DNA of 64,000 nucleotides from Spirosoma foliorum (GTDB lineage: Bacteria > Bacteroidota > Bacteroidia > Cytophagales > Spirosomataceae). Numbering within the stretch: the first letter of the stretch is position 1; each line of letters opens with the position of its first letter. The position numbers were made by a program, and so were the translations under genes. Positions 37,520 to 47,250 of this stretch are shown here, piece after piece. Where the stretch lies: positions 4,415,001 through 4,479,000 of the forward strand of contig NZ_CP059732.1 of assembly GCF_014117325.1 (NCBI RefSeq), written 5' to 3'. The notes below the pieces were generated by a model. The model did not search any database. It had not been told where the DNA came from and saw only the letters and a list, made by a program, of their open reading frames with translations.

Positions 37520-38155
37520 TTAATGAATTTGCTTGACAAACTGCGCAAAATGGTCTTTCAAACCAGACCAGTTTTTCTGCTGAATAAGCGTTTTATCAAA
37601 CAGGTGACTACCAATGCCCACGCCATCGGCACCGGCCTTAAAGTAGGTAGCTATATTATCGAGGCTTATACCCCCCGTTGGAATTAATTTCAATTGATTC
37701 AGAGGAGCTTTAACGTCTTTTATATAATCTGGGCCTAATGACGTAGCGGGATAAACCTTGACCATTGATGCCCCAAATGACCAGGCATTATAAATTTCGG
37801 AGGGAGTAAAAGCGCCAGGGAAAATGGGCACGTTACGCTTTACGCAGGCCTTGATCACCTTCTTATTGACAACGGGTGTGACAATAAACTGCGCCCCCGC
37901 ATCCAGTGCCCTGTCAAGATCGTCTTTTGTACAAACCGTCCCCGCGCCAATATTTAGTCCTTCACTGCTCGTTTCCAGGGCCTGTTTAATCATGGCTTCG
38001 GCTCCCGGTGTATTCATCGTTATCTCAATGGTAGTCAGACCAGCTTCACGATAAACAGGGAGAATCTGGGCAACTACCTCGGCTGATAGACCTCTAATAA
38101 TTCCAACAATAGGAGCCTTTTGGAATAGCTCCCAGGAGAATGCATTTTGTGCCAT
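37520..38155 (-). CDS. 2-dehydro-3-deoxyphosphogluconate/-galactonate aldolase
   Basis: 211 residues, class I KDPG/KDPGal aldolase. IVGIIRGLS at the start, catalytic Glu44 (IEITMN), Schiff-base Lys133 (MVKVYPA) and phosphate site PTGGIS. It splits a 2-keto-3-deoxy-6-phosphohexonate into pyruvate and glyceraldehyde 3-phosphate. It begins a few bases after the 2-keto-3-deoxygalactonokinase gene (5-bp gap), so the kinase product is its substrate. A dgoA-type role is likely, though eda-type enzymes look alike. Confidence 0.92.
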   Translation of the reverse strand: MAQNAFSWELFQKAPIVGIIRGLSAEVVAQILPVYREAGLTTIEITMNTPGAEAMIKQALETSSEGLNIGAGTVCTKDDLDRALDAGAQFIVTPVVNKKVIKACVKRNVPIFPGAFTPSEIYNAWSFGASMVKVYPATSLGPDYIKDVKAPLNQLKLIPTGGISLDNIATYFKAGADGVGIGSHLFDKTLIQQKNWSGLKDHFAQFVKQIH

Positions 38156-38160
38156 ACTAT

Positions 38161-39168
38161 TTATTTACTTAGAGATACTAGCTGGTTCTTCGCTATTTTT
38201 ACTTGTCCGGCAATCGTTGCTTTATCAATTAAATCGGCTGAAATTGTGATAGTTCGGTTCACTAAATGAAGCTCTACAATTGCCTGCTTGTACAATTCGT
38301 ATAGATTGTTTCCACTACATAAAATCAATTGAGAATCAGGCTGCTTTAGTAGTGATTTAAGCTCGTTGCCAATTAATAAACCACTTAAATAAAGGGCATT
38401 CTGGCGCTTGGTTAACTGGCCGAATAGTTGATTTGTCCTTACCCTAAATAGGCTATTTAGAATAGATGATTGATGAGCTTCGTGAATGCCTCTTTTGAAG
38501 GCCTCTAATCCACTTTCATCAAAGGCAACCAGACTTGTTGGCTCGACCGAATCTTTTAAGATACTGTAGTGCGACATGAGATTGAATACTTCTCCTGTCA
38601 TAAACGTTTGCAGATCCGTAACCTGCTGATTCTTAATATAGATGTGTTTCGAATGCGTACCCGGAAAGATTAAAATCGATTCTTCGCTCGTAAACTGCAG
38701 GTTCTCCAATAACGTGAGCAAACCAATTAATTGGGTCTCCTCCCCACGCATCACGTCGTGCTCTGTTCTAACGCCCGATATAAGGATAATATCGTGGGCA
38801 AAATCAGCCTGGGTATTAAGTCTCTTAATGCTGGCCCGACTTCCATCGATTGGAAATGGCAGAGTAGCATACGGTACTTCGTCCATACCAATAGAGGATG
38901 ACGCCATACCCGAAATGACAACCGGAATATTGTCCAGATTAATGGCCAGTTTCTTCGCCAGTAAATTAATTTGTCGTTGTAACTGTACCCGAAAAAACTG
39001 TTCTCGGGAGATTCCTTTGGCTTCACTATTTGCCTTCCAGCGTGTGAATGTATTCGCGACACCCTCCTGAGACGTAATTTCTCCGACGAGTTGCAGATCG
39101 CTACTAGTTATGAGTCGTAGGCGGAAAGAGGACGTGCCCCAGTCACAACCTAATAGATAGGATTTCAT
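38161..39168 (-). CDS. dgoK: 2-dehydro-3-deoxygalactonokinase
   Basis: 335 residues, DgoK family: ASKHA-fold start LLGCDWGTSSFRLRL, then RGEETQLIGLL and IFPGTHSKHI, with LSGLLIGNEL near the end. It phosphorylates 2-keto-3-deoxy-galactonate at C6 using ATP. It is tightly coupled to the downstream aldolase gene. Its presence points to galactonate, or an acid converging on the same intermediate. Confidence 0.92.
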   Translation of the reverse strand: MKSYLLGCDWGTSSFRLRLITSSDLQLVGEITSQEGVANTFTRWKANSEAKGISREQFFRVQLQRQINLLAKKLAINLDNIPVVISGMASSSIGMDEVPYATLPFPIDGSRASIKRLNTQADFAHDIILISGVRTEHDVMRGEETQLIGLLTLLENLQFTSEESILIFPGTHSKHIYIKNQQVTDLQTFMTGEVFNLMSHYSILKDSVEPTSLVAFDESGLEAFKRGIHEAHQSSILNSLFRVRTNQLFGQLTKRQNALYLSGLLIGNELKSLLKQPDSQLILCSGNNLYELYKQAIVELHLVNRTITISADLIDKATIAGQVKIAKNQLVSLSK

Positions 39169-39193
39169 TATGGCTATCGTTTTCTTGTACTAC

Positions 39194-41428
39194 TTACGGC
39201 AATGCAAAGGCAACATAAGACCCGCCTGGTTTTAAGCCATATCGGGTACCGCCAGCAGCAATTACTATGTATTGCTTTCCATTGGCCATATAGGTAATTG
39301 GTGTGGCAAATCCTCCGGCGGGCAGTTTATATTCCCAGACGACTTTACCCGTCTTTTTGTCAAAAGCGCGAAGCTTTTCATCGTACGTAGCCGCGATAAA
39401 AAGTAGGCCTCCCGCCGTTACAATTGGACCACCGTGATTCTCTGTCCCCGTGGGCGCTAAGCCTTGTTTGGTAAGTTCGGGAAATTCGCCCAGGGGTACT
39501 TGCCACAAATATTCGCCAGTGTTCAGGTTAATCGCATTCAGCGTTCCCCAGGGTGGTTTGATGGCTGGGTAATTATCCTGATCCCGAAACTGCGTGTTCC
39601 CATTATTTAAATAAGGAGGCATGTATGGGAAGTCAGCGCCTTTGGCCACGGGGGATGTAACAACCGAGCTATGAATATCTGGCGCAGCGGGCTTGGCTTC
39701 TGTCTTCAGCAAAAAGTTGATGATCGCGTCACGGTCCTCTTTGGAGAGATGCCCGAAGGATGGCATTCGACCGCGGCCGGTTGCTAAAAGCGTGCTGATT
39801 TGCTCGCGGTCAAGGCGCTTGCCCACATCGGTCAAATCAGGGTAGGCTTGCGTTGCCGACGCGCTCGCTTTGGTGTCAGCGCTTCCTTTCCCGTTCATGG
39901 CGTGACAAACGGAACAGTTCGTATTAAACAAAGATGAACCGCGCGTCATGGCTACATTTTTTTCCTGCATACGGCTATCCCGCATCTTGAGCCACCAAAG
40001 CATGGTGTTGGCATTCTGGTATAAAATACCCTCAGGATCAGCCGCATTCCCACCCCATTCGGCTCCGCCACCAAATCCATAATACAACGTTCCTTCTTCG
40101 CTTGGAGGCATGTATTTACTGCCTTTGCGACTATCCTGGAACCGTTCCAATACATATTTGTGGGCTTCGGGCGTGCGGGTTGTGATTTCGTTTTCCGTCA
40201 ACTCCTGCCGAACAAACGGTGCGGGTTTAGTCGGAACGGGTTGCGTTGGCCAGGGTTTTTCGCCGGGCAAAGCGGGCGATGTTGGCACCTTCACTTCATT
40301 GACAGGAAACAACGGTTTTCCGGTATCCCGGTCAAATACAAACACATAACCATCTTTCGTCGCCTGCGCTACCGCATCAACCATTTTTCCATTGTGCTTA
40401 ACCGTGATCAGGTTTGGTGGACAAGGCAAATCACGGTCCCACAAATCGTGGTGAATGGTCTGAAAATGCCATACGCGCTTGCCGGTTTCTGCATTCAGCG
40501 CAATTACACAGTTGGCAAATAGATTCTGACCCGGCCGGGCACCCCCATAAAAATCAACAGAAGGGGAGCCAGTACCCGCATAAACCATACCCCGCTTTTC
40601 GTCGATAACCATACCGGCCCAACAGTTCGCTCCACCCAGTTTTTTGTACGAATCTTTTGCCCACGTTTCATACCCATACTCACCCGGCAGCGGGATGGTG
40701 TGGAATACCCAGGCCAGCTTACCCGTACGAACATTAAACGCCCGGATGTAGCCCGGGGGAGCATCGCCCCCTTCATTAACGGCAGAACCGGTAATCAATA
40801 AATCTTTGTAGATGACGCCGGGCGTTGTCACGCGGATTGAAAAGTTATTGACGTCGTAACCTAGTGTTTCTTTATCGCCAAGTCCTTCGTGCAAATCCAC
40901 TTCGCCGTTCTTGCCAAAGCTCTCAATCGGTTTACCCGTTTCGGCATTTACAGCGTACAGTGACGACCCAACTGAATAGAGTATACGTTTATCCCGAGAG
41001 TCGGCCCCATCTTCCCAATAAACCACCCCACGAACAGGATGGAATCGAGGCTTTTTCTCGGGATTTGCGAACGGGTCGAATTGCCAGAGCTGCTTTCCAG
41101 TAGCGGCATTCACAGCAAAGAGTTTCATTCGGGGGGATGTGCCATAAAGCACGCCTTTTATGACAATCGGCTGACACTGAATGTCCATACCGCGTTGGCC
41201 GGGCGTGTTATTATCGCCAGTGTCATAAGTCCAGGCCAGTGTCAGATTCTTGACATTCTGGGTATTGATCTGCGTTAGCTTTGAGTATCGGTTACCAGCA
41301 TTATTGCCGCCATAAGTAGGCCAGTCGTCGGCTGGCAACTGCGGTTTAACCACGTTGCTATTCCAGTTAGCCGACAGGAAGCCTCCCAGAATCAGGGTTC
41401 CGAAGCAGGATTTCAGGAAGAAATTCAT
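39194..41428 (-). CDS. Secreted PQQ-dependent dehydrogenase with cytochrome c domain
   Basis: 744 residues with a signal peptide (about 1-20). The eight-bladed quinoprotein propeller begins DDWPTYGGNNAGNRYSKL and has W-motif blades throughout (YAVNAETGKPIE; LNAETGKRVWHFQ; GYVFVFDRDTGKPLF). A cytochrome c domain is inserted before the last blades, with heme motif CSVCH (about residue 503) and a late Met ligand. The last blade is closed by VAFALP. It oxidises an aldose or polyol in the periplasm and passes electrons via heme to the respiratory chain. PQQ-making genes are not in the window. Confidence 0.9.
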   Translation of the reverse strand: MNFFLKSCFGTLILGGFLSANWNSNVVKPQLPADDWPTYGGNNAGNRYSKLTQINTQNVKNLTLAWTYDTGDNNTPGQRGMDIQCQPIVIKGVLYGTSPRMKLFAVNAATGKQLWQFDPFANPEKKPRFHPVRGVVYWEDGADSRDKRILYSVGSSLYAVNAETGKPIESFGKNGEVDLHEGLGDKETLGYDVNNFSIRVTTPGVIYKDLLITGSAVNEGGDAPPGYIRAFNVRTGKLAWVFHTIPLPGEYGYETWAKDSYKKLGGANCWAGMVIDEKRGMVYAGTGSPSVDFYGGARPGQNLFANCVIALNAETGKRVWHFQTIHHDLWDRDLPCPPNLITVKHNGKMVDAVAQATKDGYVFVFDRDTGKPLFPVNEVKVPTSPALPGEKPWPTQPVPTKPAPFVRQELTENEITTRTPEAHKYVLERFQDSRKGSKYMPPSEEGTLYYGFGGGAEWGGNAADPEGILYQNANTMLWWLKMRDSRMQEKNVAMTRGSSLFNTNCSVCHAMNGKGSADTKASASATQAYPDLTDVGKRLDREQISTLLATGRGRMPSFGHLSKEDRDAIINFLLKTEAKPAAPDIHSSVVTSPVAKGADFPYMPPYLNNGNTQFRDQDNYPAIKPPWGTLNAINLNTGEYLWQVPLGEFPELTKQGLAPTGTENHGGPIVTAGGLLFIAATYDEKLRAFDKKTGKVVWEYKLPAGGFATPITYMANGKQYIVIAAGGTRYGLKPGGSYVAFALP

Positions 41429-41469
41429 TAAAAAGTTGAGTTGGGTCTAGGGTAAGGTGACAGGTTGCT

Positions 41470-42447
41470 TTACTGCTTCTGTTTTTCGTAAAACTCGTAG
41501 GCTATTTTCCACTTTATTTCCTCACCAGGTGCTGCTTTCAATTGTATATATGGTTCTGGGCAAGAGGTAGTTGCGCAGGCCCAGTACACTAATTTTTGTA
41601 GGGGCCGATCGCCAGTAATGTGCACTCCTGCTCCTGTTTTCTGATTTTCGACGCGTATGTCATAATCGGCTGATGAAGTTCCAAAGCCTTGCAGGCCAGC
41701 GCTATACACCTGTTCTTTTTTGTCCAGTGCCCGCGAATAAAGTAGCTGTTTTCCTTGTGGCAGAATGGTACTGCCGAAGCCTTTTCCTTCGCCTTTCACC
41801 TCAAACGGAAATTCGATTGCGACGGTTGGGCCAGTGGGCTGTTTGTCAATGATGAAGAAGTTGTGATCATAGGTGCTCGTTTCGATGGGCAGCTTGCCCG
41901 TATTTTTCAAACTGTGTTCCAGTACGAGCTCAGGTTTGCCCTTGGTGAGTTTTACCATTTTGCGATACACGTACCCGTAACCAGTTGGACTAGTGAGTTC
42001 GTGGGTAAACTCCAGATAATCTTTGTGCTTTTTTACGTTCCAGTTTCCTTGTTCTACGATGTCGTAATATTTCGCGAAGACATAAGCTTTATCATCGGGT
42101 TTGCGGAGTACGCCTACCCCTATCTTCACAAACGTATCACCGGGTTTTGCTTCCGTGTAACCCAGTGGCGTAAATTCTTCTACAGGTCCACTGATGGCGT
42201 CGTGCAGTTTGGGGTCGTAGTTTTCGAACCAGGGCTCAATGAAGCTGTGACCTTTGTAAGTCAGGTCTTTAAACGCCCCCGACCAGTCGAAACGAGTTCC
42301 CTGGTAATAACCCTGACTGGCATCGGGAAGGTATAAGCTTGTCTGAATAAGGCCGTTGGACAGTTCAGCCTGTGGCCATTCGGCTAAAGGCATTATGTTG
42401 CTACACAGGCCCAAAACAGCAAAAGTAGAAATGAGTGCCTTTTTCAA
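41470..42447 (-). CDS. Secreted mutarotase-like (galactose mutarotase fold) protein
   Basis: 325 residues with a signal peptide (about 1-20). The body is a beta-sandwich related to aldose 1-epimerases: LSNGLIQTSLYLPDA, YYQGTRFDWSG, then VLEHSLKNTGKLPI and YDHNFFIID. A His occurs in DHNF where the family has its catalytic His region. The closing WACATTSCPEPYIQLKAAP part carries two Cys. In this locus it may interconvert sugar anomers or act on a lactone before or after the PQQ dehydrogenase; this is inference. Confidence 0.72.
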   Translation of the reverse strand: MKKALISTFAVLGLCSNIMPLAEWPQAELSNGLIQTSLYLPDASQGYYQGTRFDWSGAFKDLTYKGHSFIEPWFENYDPKLHDAISGPVEEFTPLGYTEAKPGDTFVKIGVGVLRKPDDKAYVFAKYYDIVEQGNWNVKKHKDYLEFTHELTSPTGYGYVYRKMVKLTKGKPELVLEHSLKNTGKLPIETSTYDHNFFIIDKQPTGPTVAIEFPFEVKGEGKGFGSTILPQGKQLLYSRALDKKEQVYSAGLQGFGTSSADYDIRVENQKTGAGVHITGDRPLQKLVYWACATTSCPEPYIQLKAAPGEEIKWKIAYEFYEKQKQ

Positions 42448-42473
42448 CGTAAAGTCAGTTAGGGATAAGAAAT

Positions 42474-42550
42474 AGAACGCAGATTCTTAAGATAATTTAA
42501 GATTATGATAATCAGCGATTAATCATACTGATCTTAAAAATCTGCGTTCT
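42474..42550. repeat. Inverted repeat between SusD and the mutarotase-like gene
   Basis: AGAACGCAGATTCTTAAGAT (42474-42493) pairs with ATCTTAAAAATCTGCGTTCT (42531-42550), one mismatch in 20. Inside, GATTATGATAATCAGCGATT adds a further small stem. It probably reduces transcription beyond susD. Confidence 0.85.
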
Positions 42551-42561
42551 ATCGTTTCCTA

Positions 42562-44034
42562 CTATAAATTCGGATTTATCGACGTATCCGTATACGGAAG
42601 TGTGAACCAGTAATTAGCCTTGGTGATTGGTTTGATCGGCTGTAAATCATCTGGACTTTTGGCTGCGTTGGCTGCTTCTACCTGTTCGAGACGAATCAAA
42701 TCAAACCAGCGGGTACGTTCACAGGCAAATTCCCAGGCACGCTCCTGAACTACCGCATCCGCAAATTGAGCGGCTGTCAGGCCATCCCCCGTCGTAAGAG
42801 ATTTGGTTCCAGCTGGTAAACCACGCAAGCGAACGGCATTTAATGCATCATACGCAGCCTGATCTGGGCCACCTGTTCCACGGGCTTTCGCTTCAGCATA
42901 AATGGTCAACACGTGTGGATAACGCATCATGACGGATGGCAATGAAATACTAGAGGTATTAATGTTGCCTTTGATATACCATTTTTGGTAATACGGGTGT
43001 TTCGTCAAACTGCTCTGCCACGGAATAGTTGTGCTACCTGAAGTAAACTGCGTACGGAATGTAGCATCTTTTCGGGGACCAGCCGGGAAGTTTTTGAAGA
43101 AATTCAGTTCAGCAAACATATCGTCCCAACCACCTTCTTCACCGGGCATCGTTGTGCTGCCATAGGTCGCATTGGCGGTACCGCTGCCGCCTGTAAAGCC
43201 GTTGATCTGAAACACTGATTCTGGAATAATGGCAACGGCCGGATCATTGGCAAAAACCTCGGCAAAAGTTGGCATCAGCGCAAAGCCATAGGTAGCACGG
43301 TTGTCAATCACCTCTTTGGCTTTAGCAGCTGCCAAATCGTATTTGTCGGTTTGCTTCAGCGGCCAGCCTGCCATCGTCAGATACACATCGGCCAGGAAAG
43401 CCTTTGCCGAACCTGCGTTTGGCCGACCCGGATCGCGCCGAGTGTTAGGCAACATTGTTTCCGCTTTTTTCAAATCCGCAACGATCAGATCGTACACCTC
43501 AGCTGGTGTCGATTTTTTGATGGTGAGCAGATCAGCCGAATATTCACCTGCTGTAACCAGTGGAATATTGCCGTAAAAACGGGTTAACCAATAATACGAG
43601 AATCCACGAATGAAGAAGGCTTCGCCCGCAATAATGTCGATCGTGGCCTTTGTCCCAACTGTTTTCGAGTAGTTATTGATTACGTTGTTTGCCCCCTGAA
43701 TGGCTTTATAACAACCCGTGTAAACGGCACCTGAACGCTGATTCGTGGTCGATACGTTAAATTGATCAAATTCACGCCAGTCGGCTTTGTTACTGGCTGG
43801 GTGCGTCGTTACGTCATCGCTACCAATTGTCGCGGCATTGGCCGATGGGTGCAGAAACCCATACGTCCATTGGTTACCCAGACCACGATAAGCGCCGGTC
43901 AGAGCCGACTCCAGTCCGTCCTGGGTTGAGAGAACGTTCCCGCCATAAAGCAGGCCCGTTGTATCTTCTTCGAGATAACCCTTACAGCCAACTGTGAGCA
44001 TGGCTGCCATTCCAAGTATCACTAATTTTTTCAT
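42562..44034 (-). CDS. SusD/RagB family nutrient-binding outer-membrane lipoprotein
   Basis: 490 residues. Lipoprotein signal with Cys17 (MLTVGCKGYL). SusD fold: an N-terminal TPR-like part with LSTQDGLESALTGAYRGL and a C-terminal part with PVERA-like QERAWEFACERTRWFDLIRL, the standard family end motif. It caps the SusC barrel and captures sugars or oligosaccharides at the cell surface. It follows susC by 99 bp. Confidence 0.94.
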   Translation of the reverse strand: MKKLVILGMAAMLTVGCKGYLEEDTTGLLYGGNVLSTQDGLESALTGAYRGLGNQWTYGFLHPSANAATIGSDDVTTHPASNKADWREFDQFNVSTTNQRSGAVYTGCYKAIQGANNVINNYSKTVGTKATIDIIAGEAFFIRGFSYYWLTRFYGNIPLVTAGEYSADLLTIKKSTPAEVYDLIVADLKKAETMLPNTRRDPGRPNAGSAKAFLADVYLTMAGWPLKQTDKYDLAAAKAKEVIDNRATYGFALMPTFAEVFANDPAVAIIPESVFQINGFTGGSGTANATYGSTTMPGEEGGWDDMFAELNFFKNFPAGPRKDATFRTQFTSGSTTIPWQSSLTKHPYYQKWYIKGNINTSSISLPSVMMRYPHVLTIYAEAKARGTGGPDQAAYDALNAVRLRGLPAGTKSLTTGDGLTAAQFADAVVQERAWEFACERTRWFDLIRLEQVEAANAAKSPDDLQPIKPITKANYWFTLPYTDTSINPNL

Positions 44035-44045
44035 GATTCGTTTAG

Positions 44046-44128
44046 AGGTTTTCGGTTCTCGGTTTATGGTTTACGGTTGGGCGGATACGATCATGCGTCA
44101 GCTACCGAAAACAAAAAACTGAAAACCT
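44046..44128. repeat. Inverted repeat between SusC and SusD genes (family G)
   Basis: AGGTTTTCGGTTCTCGGTTT (44046-44065) faces CCGAAAACAAAAAACTGAAA (from 44105), ending at 44128. The arms are built from GGTTTTCGG/GGTTTA words and pair imperfectly. Confidence 0.7.
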
Positions 44129-44133
44129 ATTTT

Positions 44134-47124
44134 TTAGAAGCCCAGGTTGATACCGAGCGTATACTGTTTGGCGTTTGGATAGGAACCGTAATCAATACCA
44201 ATGGCGGTATCGGTGGCTGAACCAACCCGAGCTGACTCTGGATCTGGACCGGTGTATTTCGTGAATGTGAGCAGGTTTGTAGCGCTGACAAATACCTTAA
44301 CGGCCGCTTTGTTATGAATGAAACCGTTTGGCACATTGTACGAAAGGCTCACGTTTTTCAGACGAACGAAGCTACCGTTTTCGATGAACCGGCTCGACTG
44401 TGTGAAGGGCTGATACGTTGTGGTAAAGGCTGGCACATTCGACGTTTCATTACCTGGCCGGTAGTAATCCCGGATTTCAGACAGAATGAATTGCCGTGCA
44501 TCGCCCGCGCCCGACATAGCTGCTGCCCGAGTGTAGTTGAGTTTATCGACCCCAAACACCCCGTTAAAGAATACGTTCAGCGTAAATCCTTTGTAGGTAA
44601 AGGTGTTGTTCCAGCCACCTGTTACTTTGGGGAACGCCCGACCTATGATCTGGAAGTCATCTGTTGTGATTGCGTTGTCGCCGTTCAGGTCCTGATAATG
44701 TGGGTCACCTGGTACGCGACCTTGTTTGGCTGCGGCATCAGCTTCGTTGGGCTTCCAGGTACCCAGATACTTCAGGCCCCAGTACGAACCCAGTGGCTCG
44801 CCGGGTATCAGCATAAACTCATTGGTTGTAGACATTCCACCGCCTACACCCGTACCCTGGCCCAGTCGTGGCAGACCACCCAAACTGATTACTTTGTTTT
44901 GTAAGGTGGAGATATTAAAGTTCGTCTCCCAACGGAAACCACCTGCTACCACAGGAGCGCCACCGATCGAGAATTCGAAGCCTTTGTTCTCAACTTCACC
45001 CACGTTCCGGGCCTGTGTTCCGCCACCGGCATAGCTTGGGATCGCTACGTTCAGGAGCAGGTCGGTCGTATTTTTCTTATAGTAATCGGCTTCAATATGC
45101 AGTCGACCGTTCAGGAATTCCATTTCTAGACCTACATCCACCTGCTTGGTTGTTTCCCATTTGAGATCCGGGTTGCCGGGGTTACCCAGAATTACCCCAG
45201 ACGTAGCGGCTGAGTTGTTGTAGGCGACAGCGCCTGTGCTATAGGTTGATATCGTAGCGTAAGGGTTAATGGCCTGGCTACCCGTCATACCCCAGCTACC
45301 CCGCAGTTTCAGGTTATTAAAGATGTTCAGTTTTTTGATAAACTCCTCTTCCGATAAGCGCCAGCCCAAAGCAACGGATGGGAATACGCTATATCGGTTG
45401 GCAGTAGCAAACTTGGATGATCCGTCGCGACGAACGGCTGCCGATACCAGGTACTTGTCTTTGTATCCGTAGTTTACGCGTCCCAACAACGATAATAACG
45501 TCCATTTTTGATAGCTCGAAGCCACTGTTGCGGCTGTATTGAGGCCAATGTTGTCGTAGCCCAATTGGGGGAATCGTAATCCCGAAGCCGAAGCAGTAAA
45601 GTCTCGGCTCGTAAATTGCTGCGTTTCCAGAACGGCAACGGCATTAATCGAGTGATTCCCGATTTTGACGTCGTAGTTCAAATTATTCGTGTTTTGCAGG
45701 GTTACCTGCTCTGCCGAATACCGGCTTGCCGTCGGGACGTTGTTCGACAGACGCTTGCCCGTCAAATTCAGGTTTTGCACGTTCAGATAGTTGACGGCAT
45801 ATTGCAAATCGACAGACAGCCCTTTGATTGGAAGTTTATAGTTTAAGCCGCCGTTGGCGTTGAGCCCACTCTTGTTCGCATCAATCGATTGATCATACAA
45901 ATAATCGAGCGGGTTACGATAAACCGAACCAATTGGATCGGTAAACGTCGGCTGACCATCGGCACCATAGGCAGGTGTTGTCGGTGCCCAGGCCAGCGCC
46001 TGAACAATGGCTCCACCATCGACTGTGTTATGGTTTTGCGACCGTGTACCCCACAGATTCAAGCGCACAGAAAGCTTATCATTAATCTGTGTGTTGATAT
46101 TGGTTCGCAGGTTATACCGCTTAAATCCGCTGTTGTTCACGATACCATTCTGATTCAGGTAGTTTCCCGAAATCAGAAAGGTCGTTTTGTCGCTTCCACC
46201 CGAAAGCGTAATCTGGTGCTGTTGACCTGACCCTTTTCGGAATACCAGGCTCTGCCAATCAGTGCCGCCATTTTGTTTATACTGCGCGATTTGGTCGGCA
46301 GTAAACGGCAAACCCGAACCAACAGCCGTAGCACGGGCATTCACAATTTCGGCGAACTCACCCGCAGGCAATACGTCGTATTTTTTGATAATTTCCGACG
46401 TACTAAACTGCCCTTCGTAGTTGACCTTCAGCCCTTTTGAGCCTTTCTTGGTCGTGATGATCACAACGCCATTGGCACCACGACTACCGTAAATAGACGT
46501 CGATGCGGCATCTTTCAAGATTTGGATGGTCTCAATATCGCTGGGGTTTACGAAGTTAAAATCAGCCCCAACGAAGCCGTCGACAATGTACAGGGGGTTG
46601 TTGCTGCCCAATACCGAGTTCGCTCCCCGAATCCGGATACGGGCGTCACCACCTGGCGCGCCGTTCGTCTGGCTCACCTGCACACCCGCAGCACGTCCTT
46701 GCAGAACCTGGTCCAGACGGGTAACGGGTTGTTGGGCAAATTCTTTGGTTGAAATGGCCGTCAGCGCACCCGTAACATCGGTTTTCTTCTGCGTACCGTA
46801 TCCAACCACAACCACTTCGTTCAACGTTTTCTGATCCTCGGCTAACTGCACATTGATAACCGAGCGTCCATTAACCGGTATTGTTTGACCTACATAGCCA
46901 ATAGTCGAAAATACCAGCGAGGCATTACTCGCAGCATTTAACGAAAAATTACCCGATGCATCGGTAGATGTACCGATTGTTGTACCACTTACCTGAATAT
47001 TGACCCCAGGCAAGCCCTGGCTGTCGGGACCGGTTACTTTACCGGTCACTCTGGCATTCTGGGCGAAGGCATAGCTATACCCCAGAAGCAGTAGTAAAAC
47101 CCATAGTTTTACAGTTTTTTTCAT
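44134..47124 (-). CDS. SusC/RagA family TonB-linked outer-membrane transporter
   Basis: 996 residues. Signal peptide (1-21), a carboxypeptidase-like domain (about 25-100; VTGKVTGPDSQGLPGVNIQV), TonB-linked plug with LNEVVVVGYGTQKKTDVTG and LQGRAAGVQV (about 112-160) and IRIRGANSVLGSNNPLYIVD. Then a 22-strand beta-barrel ending in LGINLGF with the terminal Phe. With SusD it imports the locus substrate in a TonB-dependent way. It precedes susD. Confidence 0.95.
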   Translation of the reverse strand: MKKTVKLWVLLLLLGYSYAFAQNARVTGKVTGPDSQGLPGVNIQVSGTTIGTSTDASGNFSLNAASNASLVFSTIGYVGQTIPVNGRSVINVQLAEDQKTLNEVVVVGYGTQKKTDVTGALTAISTKEFAQQPVTRLDQVLQGRAAGVQVSQTNGAPGGDARIRIRGANSVLGSNNPLYIVDGFVGADFNFVNPSDIETIQILKDAASTSIYGSRGANGVVIITTKKGSKGLKVNYEGQFSTSEIIKKYDVLPAGEFAEIVNARATAVGSGLPFTADQIAQYKQNGGTDWQSLVFRKGSGQQHQITLSGGSDKTTFLISGNYLNQNGIVNNSGFKRYNLRTNINTQINDKLSVRLNLWGTRSQNHNTVDGGAIVQALAWAPTTPAYGADGQPTFTDPIGSVYRNPLDYLYDQSIDANKSGLNANGGLNYKLPIKGLSVDLQYAVNYLNVQNLNLTGKRLSNNVPTASRYSAEQVTLQNTNNLNYDVKIGNHSINAVAVLETQQFTSRDFTASASGLRFPQLGYDNIGLNTAATVASSYQKWTLLSLLGRVNYGYKDKYLVSAAVRRDGSSKFATANRYSVFPSVALGWRLSEEEFIKKLNIFNNLKLRGSWGMTGSQAINPYATISTYSTGAVAYNNSAATSGVILGNPGNPDLKWETTKQVDVGLEMEFLNGRLHIEADYYKKNTTDLLLNVAIPSYAGGGTQARNVGEVENKGFEFSIGGAPVVAGGFRWETNFNISTLQNKVISLGGLPRLGQGTGVGGGMSTTNEFMLIPGEPLGSYWGLKYLGTWKPNEADAAAKQGRVPGDPHYQDLNGDNAITTDDFQIIGRAFPKVTGGWNNTFTYKGFTLNVFFNGVFGVDKLNYTRAAAMSGAGDARQFILSEIRDYYRPGNETSNVPAFTTTYQPFTQSSRFIENGSFVRLKNVSLSYNVPNGFIHNKAAVKVFVSATNLLTFTKYTGPDPESARVGSATDTAIGIDYGSYPNAKQYTLGINLGF

Positions 47125-47185
47125 AAGTATTAATTTATTAAGGGAAAAAGAAAATTAGATTATTGAGATTCGTTGGGTCCTGTGT

Positions 47186-47243
47186 TTCTCATTGATTCTT
47201 TGGCTATTGCGTGTCAACAGAATCCAAAGAATCAATAGAGTCC
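47186..47243. repeat. Inverted repeat between the DgoD-like and SusC genes
   Basis: ATTGATTCTTTGG (47191-47203) pairs with CCAAAGAATCAAT (47224-47236), with outer imperfect continuation (GTGTTTCTC / GAGTCCAGCAC). Confidence 0.75.
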
Positions 47244-47250
47244 AGCACGA

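Noticed and set aside
47131..47142. TTAATTTATTAA before susC as a LacI operator
   Set aside because: It lacks the central CG of the other sites and may be chance in an AT-rich gap.
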